From positions 1,178,001 to 1,242,000 of the forward strand of contig NZ_JAUSXB010000001.1 in NCBI RefSeq assembly GCF_030823375.1: DNA of 64,000 nucleotides, read 5' to 3'. Of the stretch, positions 34,994 through 42,929 are shown one piece after another (the stretch's first letter is position 1; each line of letters begins with the position of its first letter). The DNA comes from Pseudarthrobacter siccitolerans (GTDB taxonomy: Bacteria; Actinomycetota; Actinomycetes; Actinomycetales; Micrococcaceae). The position numbers and the translations under genes were made by a program. The notes beneath the pieces were generated by a model. It saw only the letters and a program-made list of their open reading frames with translations. It did not search any database and had not been told where the DNA came from.

Positions 34994-35851
34994 ATGGCAC
35001 GAAGACGCGGCCTTCGCCGCCTGCTGGTGCTGCTGCTCACGCTCGCACTGGTAGCCGGCGGCGTCTATTCGGCGGTGTTTTTTGTGCAGCGCTCCGAAAC
35101 CCTTGTTTCGGAGCGCTGCACCGCCGTCGTGAATGGTAAGACGGCCGAGTTGGCTCCCGATCAGGCTGTCTACGCTTCCCTGATCACTGCCGTGGCCGTC
35201 CAGCGCGGGCTCCCGCCCCGGGCCGCAACCATAGCCTTGGCTACCGCCATGCAGGAGTCCAAGCTCCGGAACATTGAGCACGGGGACCAGGCCGGCCCCG
35301 ATTCGCGGGGCCTGTTCCAGCAGCGTCCCTCGCAAGGCTGGGGGACCGAAGAGCAGATCATGGACCCCTTCTACGCCACCAACGCCTTTTACGACGCACT
35401 GGTGAAGATCCCCGGCTACGAATCGCTCGAGATCACGGAAGCTGCGCAGCGGGTGCAACGATCGGCGTTTCCCGGCGCCTATGCCCAGCACGAGCAGATG
35501 GGACGCTTTTTTGCCTCCGGGCTGTCCGGCCAGACGCCCGAAGCCGTTCAGTGCACCCTCCGCTCAGCAGATGCCGCCGGCGACCCCACCGCCGTTTCTG
35601 ACCAGCTTGCCCAGGCCTACGGCCTCTCGGGCTCGGCCGTTGACCGCCAGACGCTGGTGGTGGAAGCCGACGGCAGCCAGGCCTGGTCCGTGGCGCAGTG
35701 GGCCGTAGCCAACGCCAAGACCCTCGACGTCACACAGGTGGACGTCGCCGGGCGGACCTGGAACCGGACCGAGCGGGACGGCTGGCACGAATCGGCGGCG
35801 CCGGATGGCCAGGTGCGGATTACGGTGTCACCGGCAGGCACCGGAGCCTGA
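34994..35851 (+). CDS. Secreted protein with lysozyme/transglycosylase-like segment
   Basis: 285 residues from ATG 34994, 6 bp after dapD. One N-terminal hydrophobic helix (LLVLLLTLALVAGGVYSAVFFV) is an anchor or signal peptide. Residues about 70-135 (RAATIALATAMQESKLRNIE, DSRGLFQQRPSQGWGTEEQI) look like a goose-lysozyme/SLT-type fold with a catalytic-looking Glu in MQESKL. The C-terminal part has no recognised domain. The proximity to dapD suggests a link to cell-wall turnover. The enzymatic claim is inference. Confidence 0.7.
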   Translation: MARRRGLRRLLVLLLTLALVAGGVYSAVFFVQRSETLVSERCTAVVNGKTAELAPDQAVYASLITAVAVQRGLPPRAATIALATAMQESKLRNIEHGDQAGPDSRGLFQQRPSQGWGTEEQIMDPFYATNAFYDALVKIPGYESLEITEAAQRVQRSAFPGAYAQHEQMGRFFASGLSGQTPEAVQCTLRSADAAGDPTAVSDQLAQAYGLSGSAVDRQTLVVEADGSQAWSVAQWAVANAKTLDVTQVDVAGRTWNRTERDGWHESAAPDGQVRITVSPAGTGA

Positions 35852-35898
35852 GGCCCCTGGCGTCCTTCCGGGCCTGCCGTCCTTCGGGGCGGATTCTC

Positions 35899-36510
35899 CT
35901 AGACCAGGATTTCCACCACGGGCTGGACGTAGCTGCGGAACAGCTCCGGCTGGCCCATCAGCTGGTGGCTCATAATGATTTTGTCCGGCTCCAAGTACCA
36001 GGCCCGCTGCTCGTTCAACGGCAGTTCGATGATGGTCAGCTTGAAGTCGCGGGCGTTGCGTCCCACCTCCATCAGCCGGTCATCCACCATGTCCTCCAAC
36101 AGCTGGTCCGCACCGTTGGCGGCGCGTTCAGCTTCGAGTTCGGCGTACTCGCTTCTGCGTTCCCGCGCCCAGGTGAGAGCCGAACCGAAGTGCGCCTGGA
36201 GTAGCCGCTGGAGGGCGGGCGAATTGCCGAACGCCTCAAACTCGGGCGGCGAAAGTTCCGGTGACGTCTGCGGGTATGCCTTCAGCAGCTGTTCCCACCA
36301 TGCCTCCCACTCGGTCTTAAGCCCGCTCAGACCGCCCACATCGGCAGTCAGATGGGTATGGTCGGCATGATGGACCTTGGGAGCTGCATGCGACAGGGCG
36401 GGATGGCCTGCGCCGTCGAGTCCGGCGGCATCGCGCATGTACAGGGCGATCATCATCGGTCCGGACGTGTCAGTGGTTATCTGCCACCCGGAACCGGTCT
36501 TTTGCTGCAT
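35899..36510 (-). CDS. Conserved hypothetical protein
   Basis: 203 residues from ATG 36510 with GGAAGGATC upstream. It is hydrophilic and mildly acidic, without a signal peptide or membrane helix. A His-rich patch (HAAPKVHHADHTHL) lies at residues 41-54 and Trp-rich EWEAWWEQLL at 66-75. The C-terminal half alternates beta-like segments (FKLTIIELPLNEQRAWYLEP, KIIMSHQLM). I do not recognise the family. It is convergent with the lysozyme-like gene and downstream of a TetR gene on the same strand. Confidence 0.65.
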   Translation of the reverse strand: MQQKTGSGWQITTDTSGPMMIALYMRDAAGLDGAGHPALSHAAPKVHHADHTHLTADVGGLSGLKTEWEAWWEQLLKAYPQTSPELSPPEFEAFGNSPALQRLLQAHFGSALTWARERRSEYAELEAERAANGADQLLEDMVDDRLMEVGRNARDFKLTIIELPLNEQRAWYLEPDKIIMSHQLMGQPELFRSYVQPVVEILV

Positions 36511-36609
36511 CCGAGATCCTTCCCTGGCGCGCCCCTGCCGGGTCTGGTGATCCGGTGCTGCGCCCCCGGCTATCAGTCTATTCCCCCGCGTTGCCGACGT
36601 TAACGAAAT

Positions 36610-37218
36610 TCATCGCGTCAACCCGTCGAGGTGCCGCTCCAGGACATCCGTGCACATCCGGGCCGTCATCCAGCCTGGCTGAAGCAGGGCATGCATGCAC
36701 AGGCCGTCCAGGGTGGCGAGCAGCCTCTCCGCCTCCACCACCAACGCCTCCTCGGATACGTCCCCGGGTACCAGGGCTGTAATCACGCGGCCGATTGCAG
36801 CTGCCACCTCACGGTGGCTGCGGTCCGCCTCCGCCCCAAGGAAGGGCCTGATCCTGGCGGCGTTGCGGAAGGCCATCCACACGCAGGCCTCCACAGCCCG
36901 CTGTTCGTCCAGCGGCAACAGTTCGCCCAGCAGTGTTAAAACGGCGTTTCGTCCTTCCGGGCTTCCGGCCGGGTAGCCCTGCAATCCAGGCAGCGCACTC
37001 TCCAGCCGGGCCACGATGCTGTCAATCACCGTGGCAAAGGAGAAGGTCAGCAGTTCATCGCTGCCCGCAAAGTAATGCCGGACGGAACCGACGGCGAGCC
37101 CGGCCTCGTCTGCCACTTCCCGAAGGGACGCCCTTTCCAACCCGTCTACGGCGATAATCCGCCAAACTGCTTCCACCACTTCCCGGCGCCGGGCTCCGGC
37201 GTGAACGATTTTAGGCAC
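36610..37218 (-). CDS. TetR-family regulator (BetI/PfmR-like C-terminus)
   Basis: 202 residues from GTG 37218. The HTH is RREVVEAVWRIIAVDGLERA with SLREVADEAGLAVGSVRHYF. The ligand domain has the VEACVWMAFRNAARIRPFLG and LATLDGLCMHALLQPGWMTA segments common in BetI-like members. Effector unknown. A palindrome 12 bp upstream of its start is a likely autoregulatory site. No obvious target operon is adjacent; galE is divergent. Confidence 0.85.
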   Translation of the reverse strand: MPKIVHAGARRREVVEAVWRIIAVDGLERASLREVADEAGLAVGSVRHYFAGSDELLTFSFATVIDSIVARLESALPGLQGYPAGSPEGRNAVLTLLGELLPLDEQRAVEACVWMAFRNAARIRPFLGAEADRSHREVAAAIGRVITALVPGDVSEEALVVEAERLLATLDGLCMHALLQPGWMTARMCTDVLERHLDGLTR

Positions 37219-37229
37219 TCCTTTTATTT

Positions 37230-37243
37230 AGCACACCTGTGCT
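37230..37243. promoter_or_regulatory. Palindrome upstream of the TetR gene, putative operator
   Basis: AGCAC (37230-37234) and GTGCT (37239-37243) form perfect arms around ACCT, beginning 12 bp upstream of the tetR start, in the tetR-galE divergent region. Confidence 0.45.
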
Positions 37244-37347
37244 CAAGTGCAGGCCTCGCCGCCGTTCTGCCCGTAAAGGCCCGTCATCCTGCCCGGAATC
37301 CGGGACGTACCGGCGGGACCGGCACCAGTTGGGATAGCGTTGGGAGC

Positions 37348-38361
37348 ATGAAAATTCTGGTTACAGGGGGTACCGGGTACATCGGTTCCCACACTGTTTT
37401 GTCCCTGCAGGAAGCCGGCCATGACGTGCTGGTCATCGACAACCTGGTCAACTCGAGCGAGGAGTCCCTCCGCCGGGTGGCCGAACTTACCGGCAAAACA
37501 GCACAGTTCCACCACGTGGACCTCGTGGACGAGGCCGCCGTCGAGAAAGTCTTCGCCGAAAACAAGGTCGACGCCGTGATCCACTTCGCCGGCCTCAAGG
37601 CCGTGGGCGAATCCGTGCGTGAGCCACTGACGTACTACTACAACAACCTCGTAGGAACCCTGAACCTGATCCGCGCCATGGACCGGCACAACGTCCGCTC
37701 CATCGTCTTCAGCTCCTCCGCCACGGTCTACGGCGAGCACAACCCCATCCCCTACGTCGAAAAGATGGAGATCGGGGCCAACAACCCTTACGGCCGCACC
37801 AAGGAACAGATCGAGGACATCCTCTCCGACCTCGGCGCCGCCGACAGCCGCTGGCACATCGCCCTGCTGCGCTACTTCAATCCCGTCGGTGCCCACCCCT
37901 CGGGCCGGATCGGCGAAGACCCTCAAGGCATCCCGAACAATCTCGTCCCCTTCATCGCCCAGGTCGCCGTTGGCCGGCGCGAGAAACTCATGGTCTTCGG
38001 CGGCGATTACGACACCCCCGATGGGACCTGCCTGCGCGACTACATCCACGTCACCGACCTCGCCGAAGGCCACGTGGCCGCCCTGGACCACATCGCCGGC
38101 CGCACCGGGGTGTTCCGCTGGAACCTCGGCTCCGGCACCGGCTCCTCGGTCCTGGAAGTCCTGCGCTCCTTTGAAAAGGCAGTGGGCAAGCCCATCCCCT
38201 ACGAAATCACCGGCCGCCGTGCCGGCGACCTGCCCGCCTTCTGGGCCGACGCCACCTCAGCCCTCGCCGACCTCAGCTGGTCCACCACCAAAACGATCGA
38301 CCAAATGTGCGAAGACCACTGGCGCTGGCAGAAGAACAACCCTCAGGGCTACAACTCTTAA
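37348..38361 (+). CDS. galE: UDP-glucose 4-epimerase
   Basis: 337 residues from ATG 37348; the longer frame from 37075 overlaps the TetR gene and lacks conservation. GGTGYIG at residues 7-13 binds NAD, FSSSATVYG supplies the catalytic Ser/Thr and NPYGRTK the Tyr-x3-Lys pair. It interconverts UDP-glucose and UDP-galactose for envelope glycans. TAGCGT (37335-37340) is 7 nt upstream; GGGAGC next to the ATG is an alternative ribosome site. Confidence 0.94.
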   Translation: MKILVTGGTGYIGSHTVLSLQEAGHDVLVIDNLVNSSEESLRRVAELTGKTAQFHHVDLVDEAAVEKVFAENKVDAVIHFAGLKAVGESVREPLTYYYNNLVGTLNLIRAMDRHNVRSIVFSSSATVYGEHNPIPYVEKMEIGANNPYGRTKEQIEDILSDLGAADSRWHIALLRYFNPVGAHPSGRIGEDPQGIPNNLVPFIAQVAVGRREKLMVFGGDYDTPDGTCLRDYIHVTDLAEGHVAALDHIAGRTGVFRWNLGSGTGSSVLEVLRSFEKAVGKPIPYEITGRRAGDLPAFWADATSALADLSWSTTKTIDQMCEDHWRWQKNNPQGYNS

Positions 38362-38380
38362 CCCTGGTGATTAACAACGA

Positions 38381-38413
38381 ACGGCCGCTCACCTCCTGGA
38401 GGTGGGCGGCCGT
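38381..38413. terminator. Bidirectional terminator between galE and gltA
   Basis: ACGGCCGC (38381-38388) with GCGGCCGT (38406-38413) and CACCTC (38390-38395) with GAGGTG (38399-38404) form one 15-bp stem with a T-G pair and a 3-nt loop. Confidence 0.8.
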
Positions 38414-38424
38414 CGTCGTACTGT

Positions 38425-39711
38425 TTAGCGGGCGGGGTAGTCCCGCTCGGGTTCGCCGATGTAGAGCTGGCGGGGGCGGCCGATCTTGGTGTTCGGGTCG
38501 CTGATCATCTCGCGCCACTGGGCAATCCAGCCCGGGAGGCGGCCGATGGCGAAGAGCACGGTGAACATCTTCTCCGGGAAGCCCATGGCCTTGTAGATGA
38601 GGCCGGTGTAGAAGTCGACGTTCGGGTAGAGCTTGCGCTGGATGAAGTAATCATCGTTGAGCGCCTTCTCTTCCAGGCGCAGGGCGATGTCCAGCAGTTC
38701 GTCGTTGCCGCCGAGCTTGGTGAGGATCTCGTGCGCAGTGGCCTTGACGATCTTGGCGCGCGGATCGTAGTTCTTGTAGACGCGGTGCCCGAAGCCCATG
38801 AGGCGGACGCCGTCTTCCTTGTTCTTGACCTTCTCCATGTAGTCCTCGGGCTTGGTGCCGTCGGCCTGGATCTGGCGGAGCATCTTCAGGACTGCCTCGT
38901 TGGCGCCGCCGTGGGCCGGGCCGAAGAGGGCGTTGATGCCTGCGGAGACGGACGCGAACAGGTTGGCGTTGGAGGAGCCCACCAGGCGCACGGTGGACGT
39001 CGAGCAGTTCTGCTCGTGGTCCGCGTGCAGGATCAGGAGCAGGTCCAGGGCCTTCGCCACGACCGGGTCAACCTCGTACTGTTCAGCCGGAAGCCCGAAG
39101 CTGAGGCGCAGGAAGTTCTCCACGAGGTTGTGGGAGTTGTCCGGGTACAGCATGGGCTGGCCGATGGACTTCTTGTGGGCGTAGGCCGCGATGACCGGAA
39201 GCTTGGCCATGAGCCGGATGGTGGAAACTTCCACCTGCTCGGCGTTGAACGGGTCCAGCGAGTCCTGGTAGAACGTGGACAGCGCCGAGACGGCCGAGGA
39301 CAGGACGGGCATGGGGTGCGCGTCCCGCGGGAACCCGCCGAAGAAGCCCTTGAGCTCCTCGTGCAGCAGGGTGTGCCGGCGGATCTTCTGGTCGAATTCG
39401 TCCAGCTCGGCGGGCGAGGGCAGGTTGCCGTAGATCAGCAGGTAGGACACCTCAAGGAAGCTGGAGTGCTGTGCCAGCTGTTCGATGGGGTACCCGCGGT
39501 AGCGCAGGATGCCAGCATCGCCGTCGATGTAGGTGATAGCCGAGGTTGTGGCTGCTGTGTTCATGAAGCCGGGGTCAAAGGTGACTGCGCCCGTCTGCTT
39601 CAGCAGTTTGGAAACGTCGTAGCCTTCGTTTCCTTCAACAACCTGGATGCGCGGCAGCTTGAGCTCGCCTCCTGCATGGAGCAGGGTCGCAGCATTGTTG
39701 GTCTCAGTCAT
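38425..39711 (-). CDS. gltA: Citrate synthase
   Basis: 428 residues from ATG 39711 with AAGGGGACTCC upstream. Conserved active-site segments: GPAHGGANEAVLKML and FGHRVYKNYDPRAK (catalytic His residues), with the N-terminal ITYIDGDAGILRYRGYPIEQ of bacterial GltA. It condenses oxaloacetate and acetyl-CoA in the TCA cycle. Single gene with its own 260-bp upstream region. Confidence 0.96.
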   Translation of the reverse strand: MTETNNAATLLHAGGELKLPRIQVVEGNEGYDVSKLLKQTGAVTFDPGFMNTAATTSAITYIDGDAGILRYRGYPIEQLAQHSSFLEVSYLLIYGNLPSPAELDEFDQKIRRHTLLHEELKGFFGGFPRDAHPMPVLSSAVSALSTFYQDSLDPFNAEQVEVSTIRLMAKLPVIAAYAHKKSIGQPMLYPDNSHNLVENFLRLSFGLPAEQYEVDPVVAKALDLLLILHADHEQNCSTSTVRLVGSSNANLFASVSAGINALFGPAHGGANEAVLKMLRQIQADGTKPEDYMEKVKNKEDGVRLMGFGHRVYKNYDPRAKIVKATAHEILTKLGGNDELLDIALRLEEKALNDDYFIQRKLYPNVDFYTGLIYKAMGFPEKMFTVLFAIGRLPGWIAQWREMISDPNTKIGRPRQLYIGEPERDYPAR

Positions 39712-39848
39712 GGAGTCCCCTTCATGAGGCGTCTGGGCCTCTGTCGAAAGCTTGATCCAACATCAGGTGAGCCGCGCACGAAGCCTGAGAACACAGGTTC
39801 CAACACCCGGGCTGCCTTCTTGTAGAAAGCCACCATTGATAGTCACTT

Positions 39849-39873
39849 AAAAAGTACCCGCTCCTCGGCGGGT
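39849..39873 (-). terminator. Intrinsic terminator of the fdx-dapC operon
   Basis: On minus, ACCCGC (39873-39868) and GCGGGT (39861-39856) form a stem around 6 nt, followed by AC and TTTTT (39853-39849). It lies about 100 bp downstream of the dapC stop and inside the gltA upstream region. The remainder of 39712-39973 holds the gltA promoter area and no gene. Confidence 0.8.
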
Positions 39874-39973
39874 GCCACTAATCCGAGACCAGCCAAAATG
39901 CCCTAAAATGCAGCGGATGTGTCCGGAGTCACACCATTGTTACGGCACTGCGCCGGCCGTGGCGCTCTGGTGA

Positions 39974-41122
39974 TTACAGCGCCGACGCCAGACGGGTAAC
40001 TGCGGCGTCAATCCTTTCGTCGGTTCCCGTGAGGGCAACCCGGACGTAGCCGTTGCCGGCCTCACCGTAAAAGACGCCGGGACCCACCACGATGCCGCGC
40101 TCGGCGAGCCGCGCCACGGTGTCCCAGGTACTCTCCCCCGCCGTCGACCAAAGGTACAGGCCGGCGTCCGACTCTTTGATTTCCAGGCCGAAGTCCAGCA
40201 GCGCCGGAACCAACCGTTCCCGGCGTCCCCGGTACAGGTCCTTCTGGGCCTCCACATGAGCGTCGTCGCCCAGCGCCACCCGCATGGCTTCCTGCACCGG
40301 GTAGGGAACGATCATGCCCGCGTGCTTGCGGCTGTTGACGAGGTTGGGCATCAGGTCGGGATCGCCGGCCACGAATGCTGCACGGTAGCCTGCCACGTTG
40401 GACTGCTTGCTCAGCGAGTACACAGCGAGCAGGCCATGGTGCGATCCGCCGGCCACCCGGGGGTCCAGGATGCTCGGGACAGGCTGGCCGGCGCGCTGGA
40501 CGTCCCAGTCGCCCCAGCCCAGCTCGGCATAGCATTCGTCGGACGCCACTACGGCGCCGAGTTCCCGTGCCTGCTCCACGAGCGCCCTCAGGGATTCAAC
40601 ACCCCGGACGCTGCCTGTGGGGTTTCCCGGGGAGTTGACCCAGATCAGCCGGACGCGGGAGCGGGTGGCGTCGTCGAGCTCGTCCAGGTTGTCCGTTGCC
40701 ACAGAGGTGACCCCGGCGAGGGTGGCGCCGATATCGTACGTGGGGTAGGCAACCTTGGGGCGTACGACGACGTCCCCTGGCTTCAGTCCCAACAGCAGCG
40801 GCAGCCAGGCCACCAGTTCCTTCGAGCCGACCGTTGGCATGATGTTGCGGGGATCGAGTCCAGCCACACCGCGGCGGCGCTCGAACCAAGACGCGATGGC
40901 CTCACGGAGCGCGGGCGTGCCGTGGACCGTGGGGTATCCGGGGGCGTCCGCGGCAGCCTTCAGGGCGTCCTGGATCAGGGCTGGTGTGGGATCCACCGGA
41001 GTACCAATGGACAGGTTGACGGCTCCCCCGGGGTGCTCCGAGGCCTTCGCGAGGTACGGCGCCATGGCCTCCCACGGGTAGTCGGGCAGGTCAAGGCCGA
41101 ACGTATTCACTGCTGCGGTCAC
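39974..41122 (-). CDS. dapC: N-succinyldiaminopimelate aminotransferase
   Basis: 382 residues from the start at 41122. PLP fold type I: VYSLSKQSNVAGYRAAF holds the Schiff-base Lys, VNSPGNPTGSV and SDECYAELGW are cofactor loops, and VRVALTGTDERIDAAVTRLA closes the fold. The actinobacterial DapC group next to ferredoxin makes N-succinyl-LL-DAP from the keto precursor with glutamate. 14 bp after the ferredoxin gene, so co-transcribed. Confidence 0.9.
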   Translation of the reverse strand: MTAAVNTFGLDLPDYPWEAMAPYLAKASEHPGGAVNLSIGTPVDPTPALIQDALKAAADAPGYPTVHGTPALREAIASWFERRRGVAGLDPRNIMPTVGSKELVAWLPLLLGLKPGDVVVRPKVAYPTYDIGATLAGVTSVATDNLDELDDATRSRVRLIWVNSPGNPTGSVRGVESLRALVEQARELGAVVASDECYAELGWGDWDVQRAGQPVPSILDPRVAGGSHHGLLAVYSLSKQSNVAGYRAAFVAGDPDLMPNLVNSRKHAGMIVPYPVQEAMRVALGDDAHVEAQKDLYRGRRERLVPALLDFGLEIKESDAGLYLWSTAGESTWDTVARLAERGIVVGPGVFYGEAGNGYVRVALTGTDERIDAAVTRLASAL

Positions 41123-41136
41123 CGCTCCTGCCTGCG

Positions 41137-41463
41137 TCAGTGGTCTTGGTTCTGCGGGGGCAGTGCAGCGATCATCGGGTGGTCCTTGCCGGTGTTACCG
41201 ACCTTGGCGGCGCCGCCGGGCGAGCCGAGGTCGTCGAAGAACTCCACGTTCGCCTTGTAGTAGTCGGCCCATTCGTCCGGGGTGTCGTCCTCGTAGTAGA
41301 TGGCCTCCACCGGGCATACCGGCTCGCAGGCTCCGCAGTCGACGCATTCGTCCGGATGGATGTACAGCGAACGCTCACCCTCATAGATGCAGTCGACCGG
41401 GCATTCTTCAATACATGCCTTGTCCTTGACATCTACACACGGCTGCGCGATTACGTACGTCAC
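41137..41463 (-). CDS. fdxA: 7Fe-type ferredoxin
   Basis: 108 residues from GTG 41463. MTYVIAQPCVDVKDKACIEE with CPVDCI gives the first, partly [3Fe-4S]-type cluster, and CVDCGACEPVCP the second [4Fe-4S] motif. A 50-residue C-terminal extension is typical of FdxA/FdxC of Actinobacteria. Cytosolic electron carrier for partners such as P450 or oxidoreductases. First gene of fdx-dapC. Confidence 0.95.
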   Translation of the reverse strand: MTYVIAQPCVDVKDKACIEECPVDCIYEGERSLYIHPDECVDCGACEPVCPVEAIYYEDDTPDEWADYYKANVEFFDDLGSPGGAAKVGNTGKDHPMIAALPPQNQDH

Positions 41464-41614
41464 GTCCCTGGCCTCTCCACGTTGGTTCCGGCGTCGCGCC
41501 GGTTCTTGCGTCCGGCAACCATGGCCGGACTCTTGACATCTGAGCCTATTATCTCCCAGGCCGTTACCGCGAACCTAGCCGGACGCCTTGTATGAAGCCA
41601 CTTACTATGAAGTG

Positions 41615-41854
41615 GTGAGTCTACCTGCCCCCACCCCCGCCGGCTTCCTCTCCGCTGCCGCCCCCGGAATGCGGGTGGTGGTGCGGTACCGCATCGAGGG
41701 CGGCCTCACTGATGCGCTGGGGCACCTGGTAGCGTGCGACGCCGGTGCGTGCACCGTCCGCACGCGGCAGGCCGACGTCGTGATTCCCCTTGAGCGCATT
41801 GTCGCAGCCAAGGAGGTTCCGCCCGCGCCCGAGCGGCGCAGGCCGCGCGCCTAA
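41615..41854 (+). CDS. Small SH3-like domain protein (Rv0428c N-terminal type)
   Basis: 79 residues from GTG 41615: MSLPAPTPAGFLSAAAPGMR, then VVVRYRIEGGLTDALGHLVA and a conserved VIPLERIVAAKEVPPAPERR. This resembles the SH3-like N-terminal domain of actinobacterial acetyltransferases (Rv0428c), here as a free-standing protein or as a truncated relic lacking the GNAT part. TACTAT (41603-41608) lies 6 nt before the GTG, so leaderless expression is plausible. A TTG at 41588 is an alternative start. Confidence 0.65.
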   Translation: MSLPAPTPAGFLSAAAPGMRVVVRYRIEGGLTDALGHLVACDAGACTVRTRQADVVIPLERIVAAKEVPPAPERRRPRA

Positions 41855-41861
41855 GGCAGCT

Positions 41862-41925
41862 CTCGGTGCGCAGGGACTGCCACTGCGCAGCGAACCCGGA
41901 TTTCACTGCGCCGGGCGGTACGTGG
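41862..41925. repeat. Left copy of 64-bp hairpin repeat, overlapping the 3' end of the DUF559 gene
   Basis: 56 of 64 positions match the copy at 42798-42861 in the same orientation. Inside, an imperfect palindrome (CTGCGCAG...CTGCGC) flanks ACCCGGAT. The last six codons and stop of the DUF559 gene are inside the repeat. Confidence 0.8.
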
Positions 41926-42712
41926 AAAGGGCCTGGTGGACCATCTGCACGAACTTCCTGGGCTCGGTCAGCAGCATTTCAAAGGTCACGCGAAGCACGG
42001 GAACGCCCCGGATAACCGTAATGTTCCACCGCCGCCGGTCCTCCCGGTAGGCTGCCCTGCTGCTGTGGTAGGCGTAGCCGTCTGCCTCAATACCCAGCAT
42101 GCCGTCTACCAGAAGGTCCAGGTGGCCCATGCCGGGAATCTTGACTTGGAGCTCGACGGTCAGCCCGGCTTCTTCAAGCAGGTACCGGGCCATCGTTTCG
42201 ATAATGGACCCGGATTGGGGCCGGATTTTGGCCACGAGTCCGCGTAACGCCTTTTCCCGCGCGGCTGGAAACCTCTCCCTCAGTTCCGGAAGCTGAACCA
42301 GCCCCTTCTTTACCGCAGATTCCGCGATGGTCAGCCCCTCGAGCGGCGGCAAGCAACGGAGTGATTGGCACACCACATCCAGATGCGTCAACGGGAAGCT
42401 GCTTCGATGGATTACGCAGCCGCTAACCGGCTTTCCGTGCCGCGCGGCAAGATGCGGCTTGTCCGGCTCCCCGACTACCCACAGCCCCGCTGCCGAAGCA
42501 GCCGTGACGCAACCGGGCACCGCGTGATGGCGAGCGGCGTGGATGAGTAAGGAATCGGCGTCAGGCAGCGCATACACGCCTCGCGCCACCCTGTGCACCG
42601 TCCCGTCGCGGACACTGCCTTCAATGGACCGGCGGGAGACACCGGCCTGCCTCAGGGAGCCGGCGTCGGCAACGCCGCCCATTGCGGCCAGAGCATCAGT
42701 GAGAATTTGCAT
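41903..42712 (-). CDS. AbiEi-type HTH plus DUF559 endonuclease-fold protein
   Basis: 269 residues from ATG 42712. Residues 1-60 resemble the AbiEi antitoxin winged-helix domain (GGVADAGSLRQAGVSRRSIE, VHRVARGVYALP). Residues about 165-269 are a Vsr/DUF559-like restriction-endonuclease fold with Glu172, Asp199 (GHLDLLVDG) and Glu209-x-Asp211 (GIEADGYAYH) as a candidate PD-(D/E)XK site, then RRRWNITVIRGVPVLRVTFE. No AbiEii toxin gene is adjacent. Such proteins are common in multiple copies in Micrococcaceae and their role is unknown. Flanked by 64-bp repeats, between conserved genes, so it is an insertion in the conserved order. Confidence 0.8.
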   Translation of the reverse strand: MQILTDALAAMGGVADAGSLRQAGVSRRSIEGSVRDGTVHRVARGVYALPDADSLLIHAARHHAVPGCVTAASAAGLWVVGEPDKPHLAARHGKPVSGCVIHRSSFPLTHLDVVCQSLRCLPPLEGLTIAESAVKKGLVQLPELRERFPAAREKALRGLVAKIRPQSGSIIETMARYLLEEAGLTVELQVKIPGMGHLDLLVDGMLGIEADGYAYHSSRAAYREDRRRWNITVIRGVPVLRVTFEMLLTEPRKFVQMVHQALSTYRPAQ

Positions 42713-42797
42713 GTCTGCATGGTGCCCGGGCGGACACGGCGTGCGCAGCGGCGGGGATCGGCCATGTGGAAAACGGTAGGGCGCCGTGAAGTACCAG

Positions 42798-42861
42798 CTC
42801 GGTCCGCAGGGACTGCCTCTGTGCAGTGAACCCGGGTTTCACTGCACAGCGCGGTACGTGG
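42798..42861. repeat. Right copy of 64-bp hairpin repeat with relic coding end
   Basis: Contains the perfect palindrome CTGTGCAGTGAA / TTCACTGCACAG. Compared with the left copy, two substitutions are compensatory in the stem (GCGC/GCGC versus GTGC/GCAC). On minus it still encodes TYRAVQ plus stop, matching the TYRPAQ-stop end of the DUF559 gene. Confidence 0.8.
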
Positions 42862-42880
42862 CAGCGCCCCGGTTAACGAA

Positions 42881-42911
42881 GAATGCCACCGGCGCGGTGC
42901 CGGTGGCATTC
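42881..42911. terminator. Terminator of typA
   Basis: GAATGCCACCGGC (42881-42893) pairs perfectly with GCCGGTGGCATTC (42899-42911), loop of 5 nt, 19 bp beyond the typA stop on minus. Confidence 0.85.
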
Positions 42912-42929
42912 TTTGAAACTACGGGACTG

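Noticed and set aside
41903..42712. Complete type IV AbiEi/AbiEii toxin-antitoxin pair
   Set aside because: No nucleotidyltransferase toxin gene is adjacent; only the AbiEi-like helix domain is present, fused to a nuclease-like fold.
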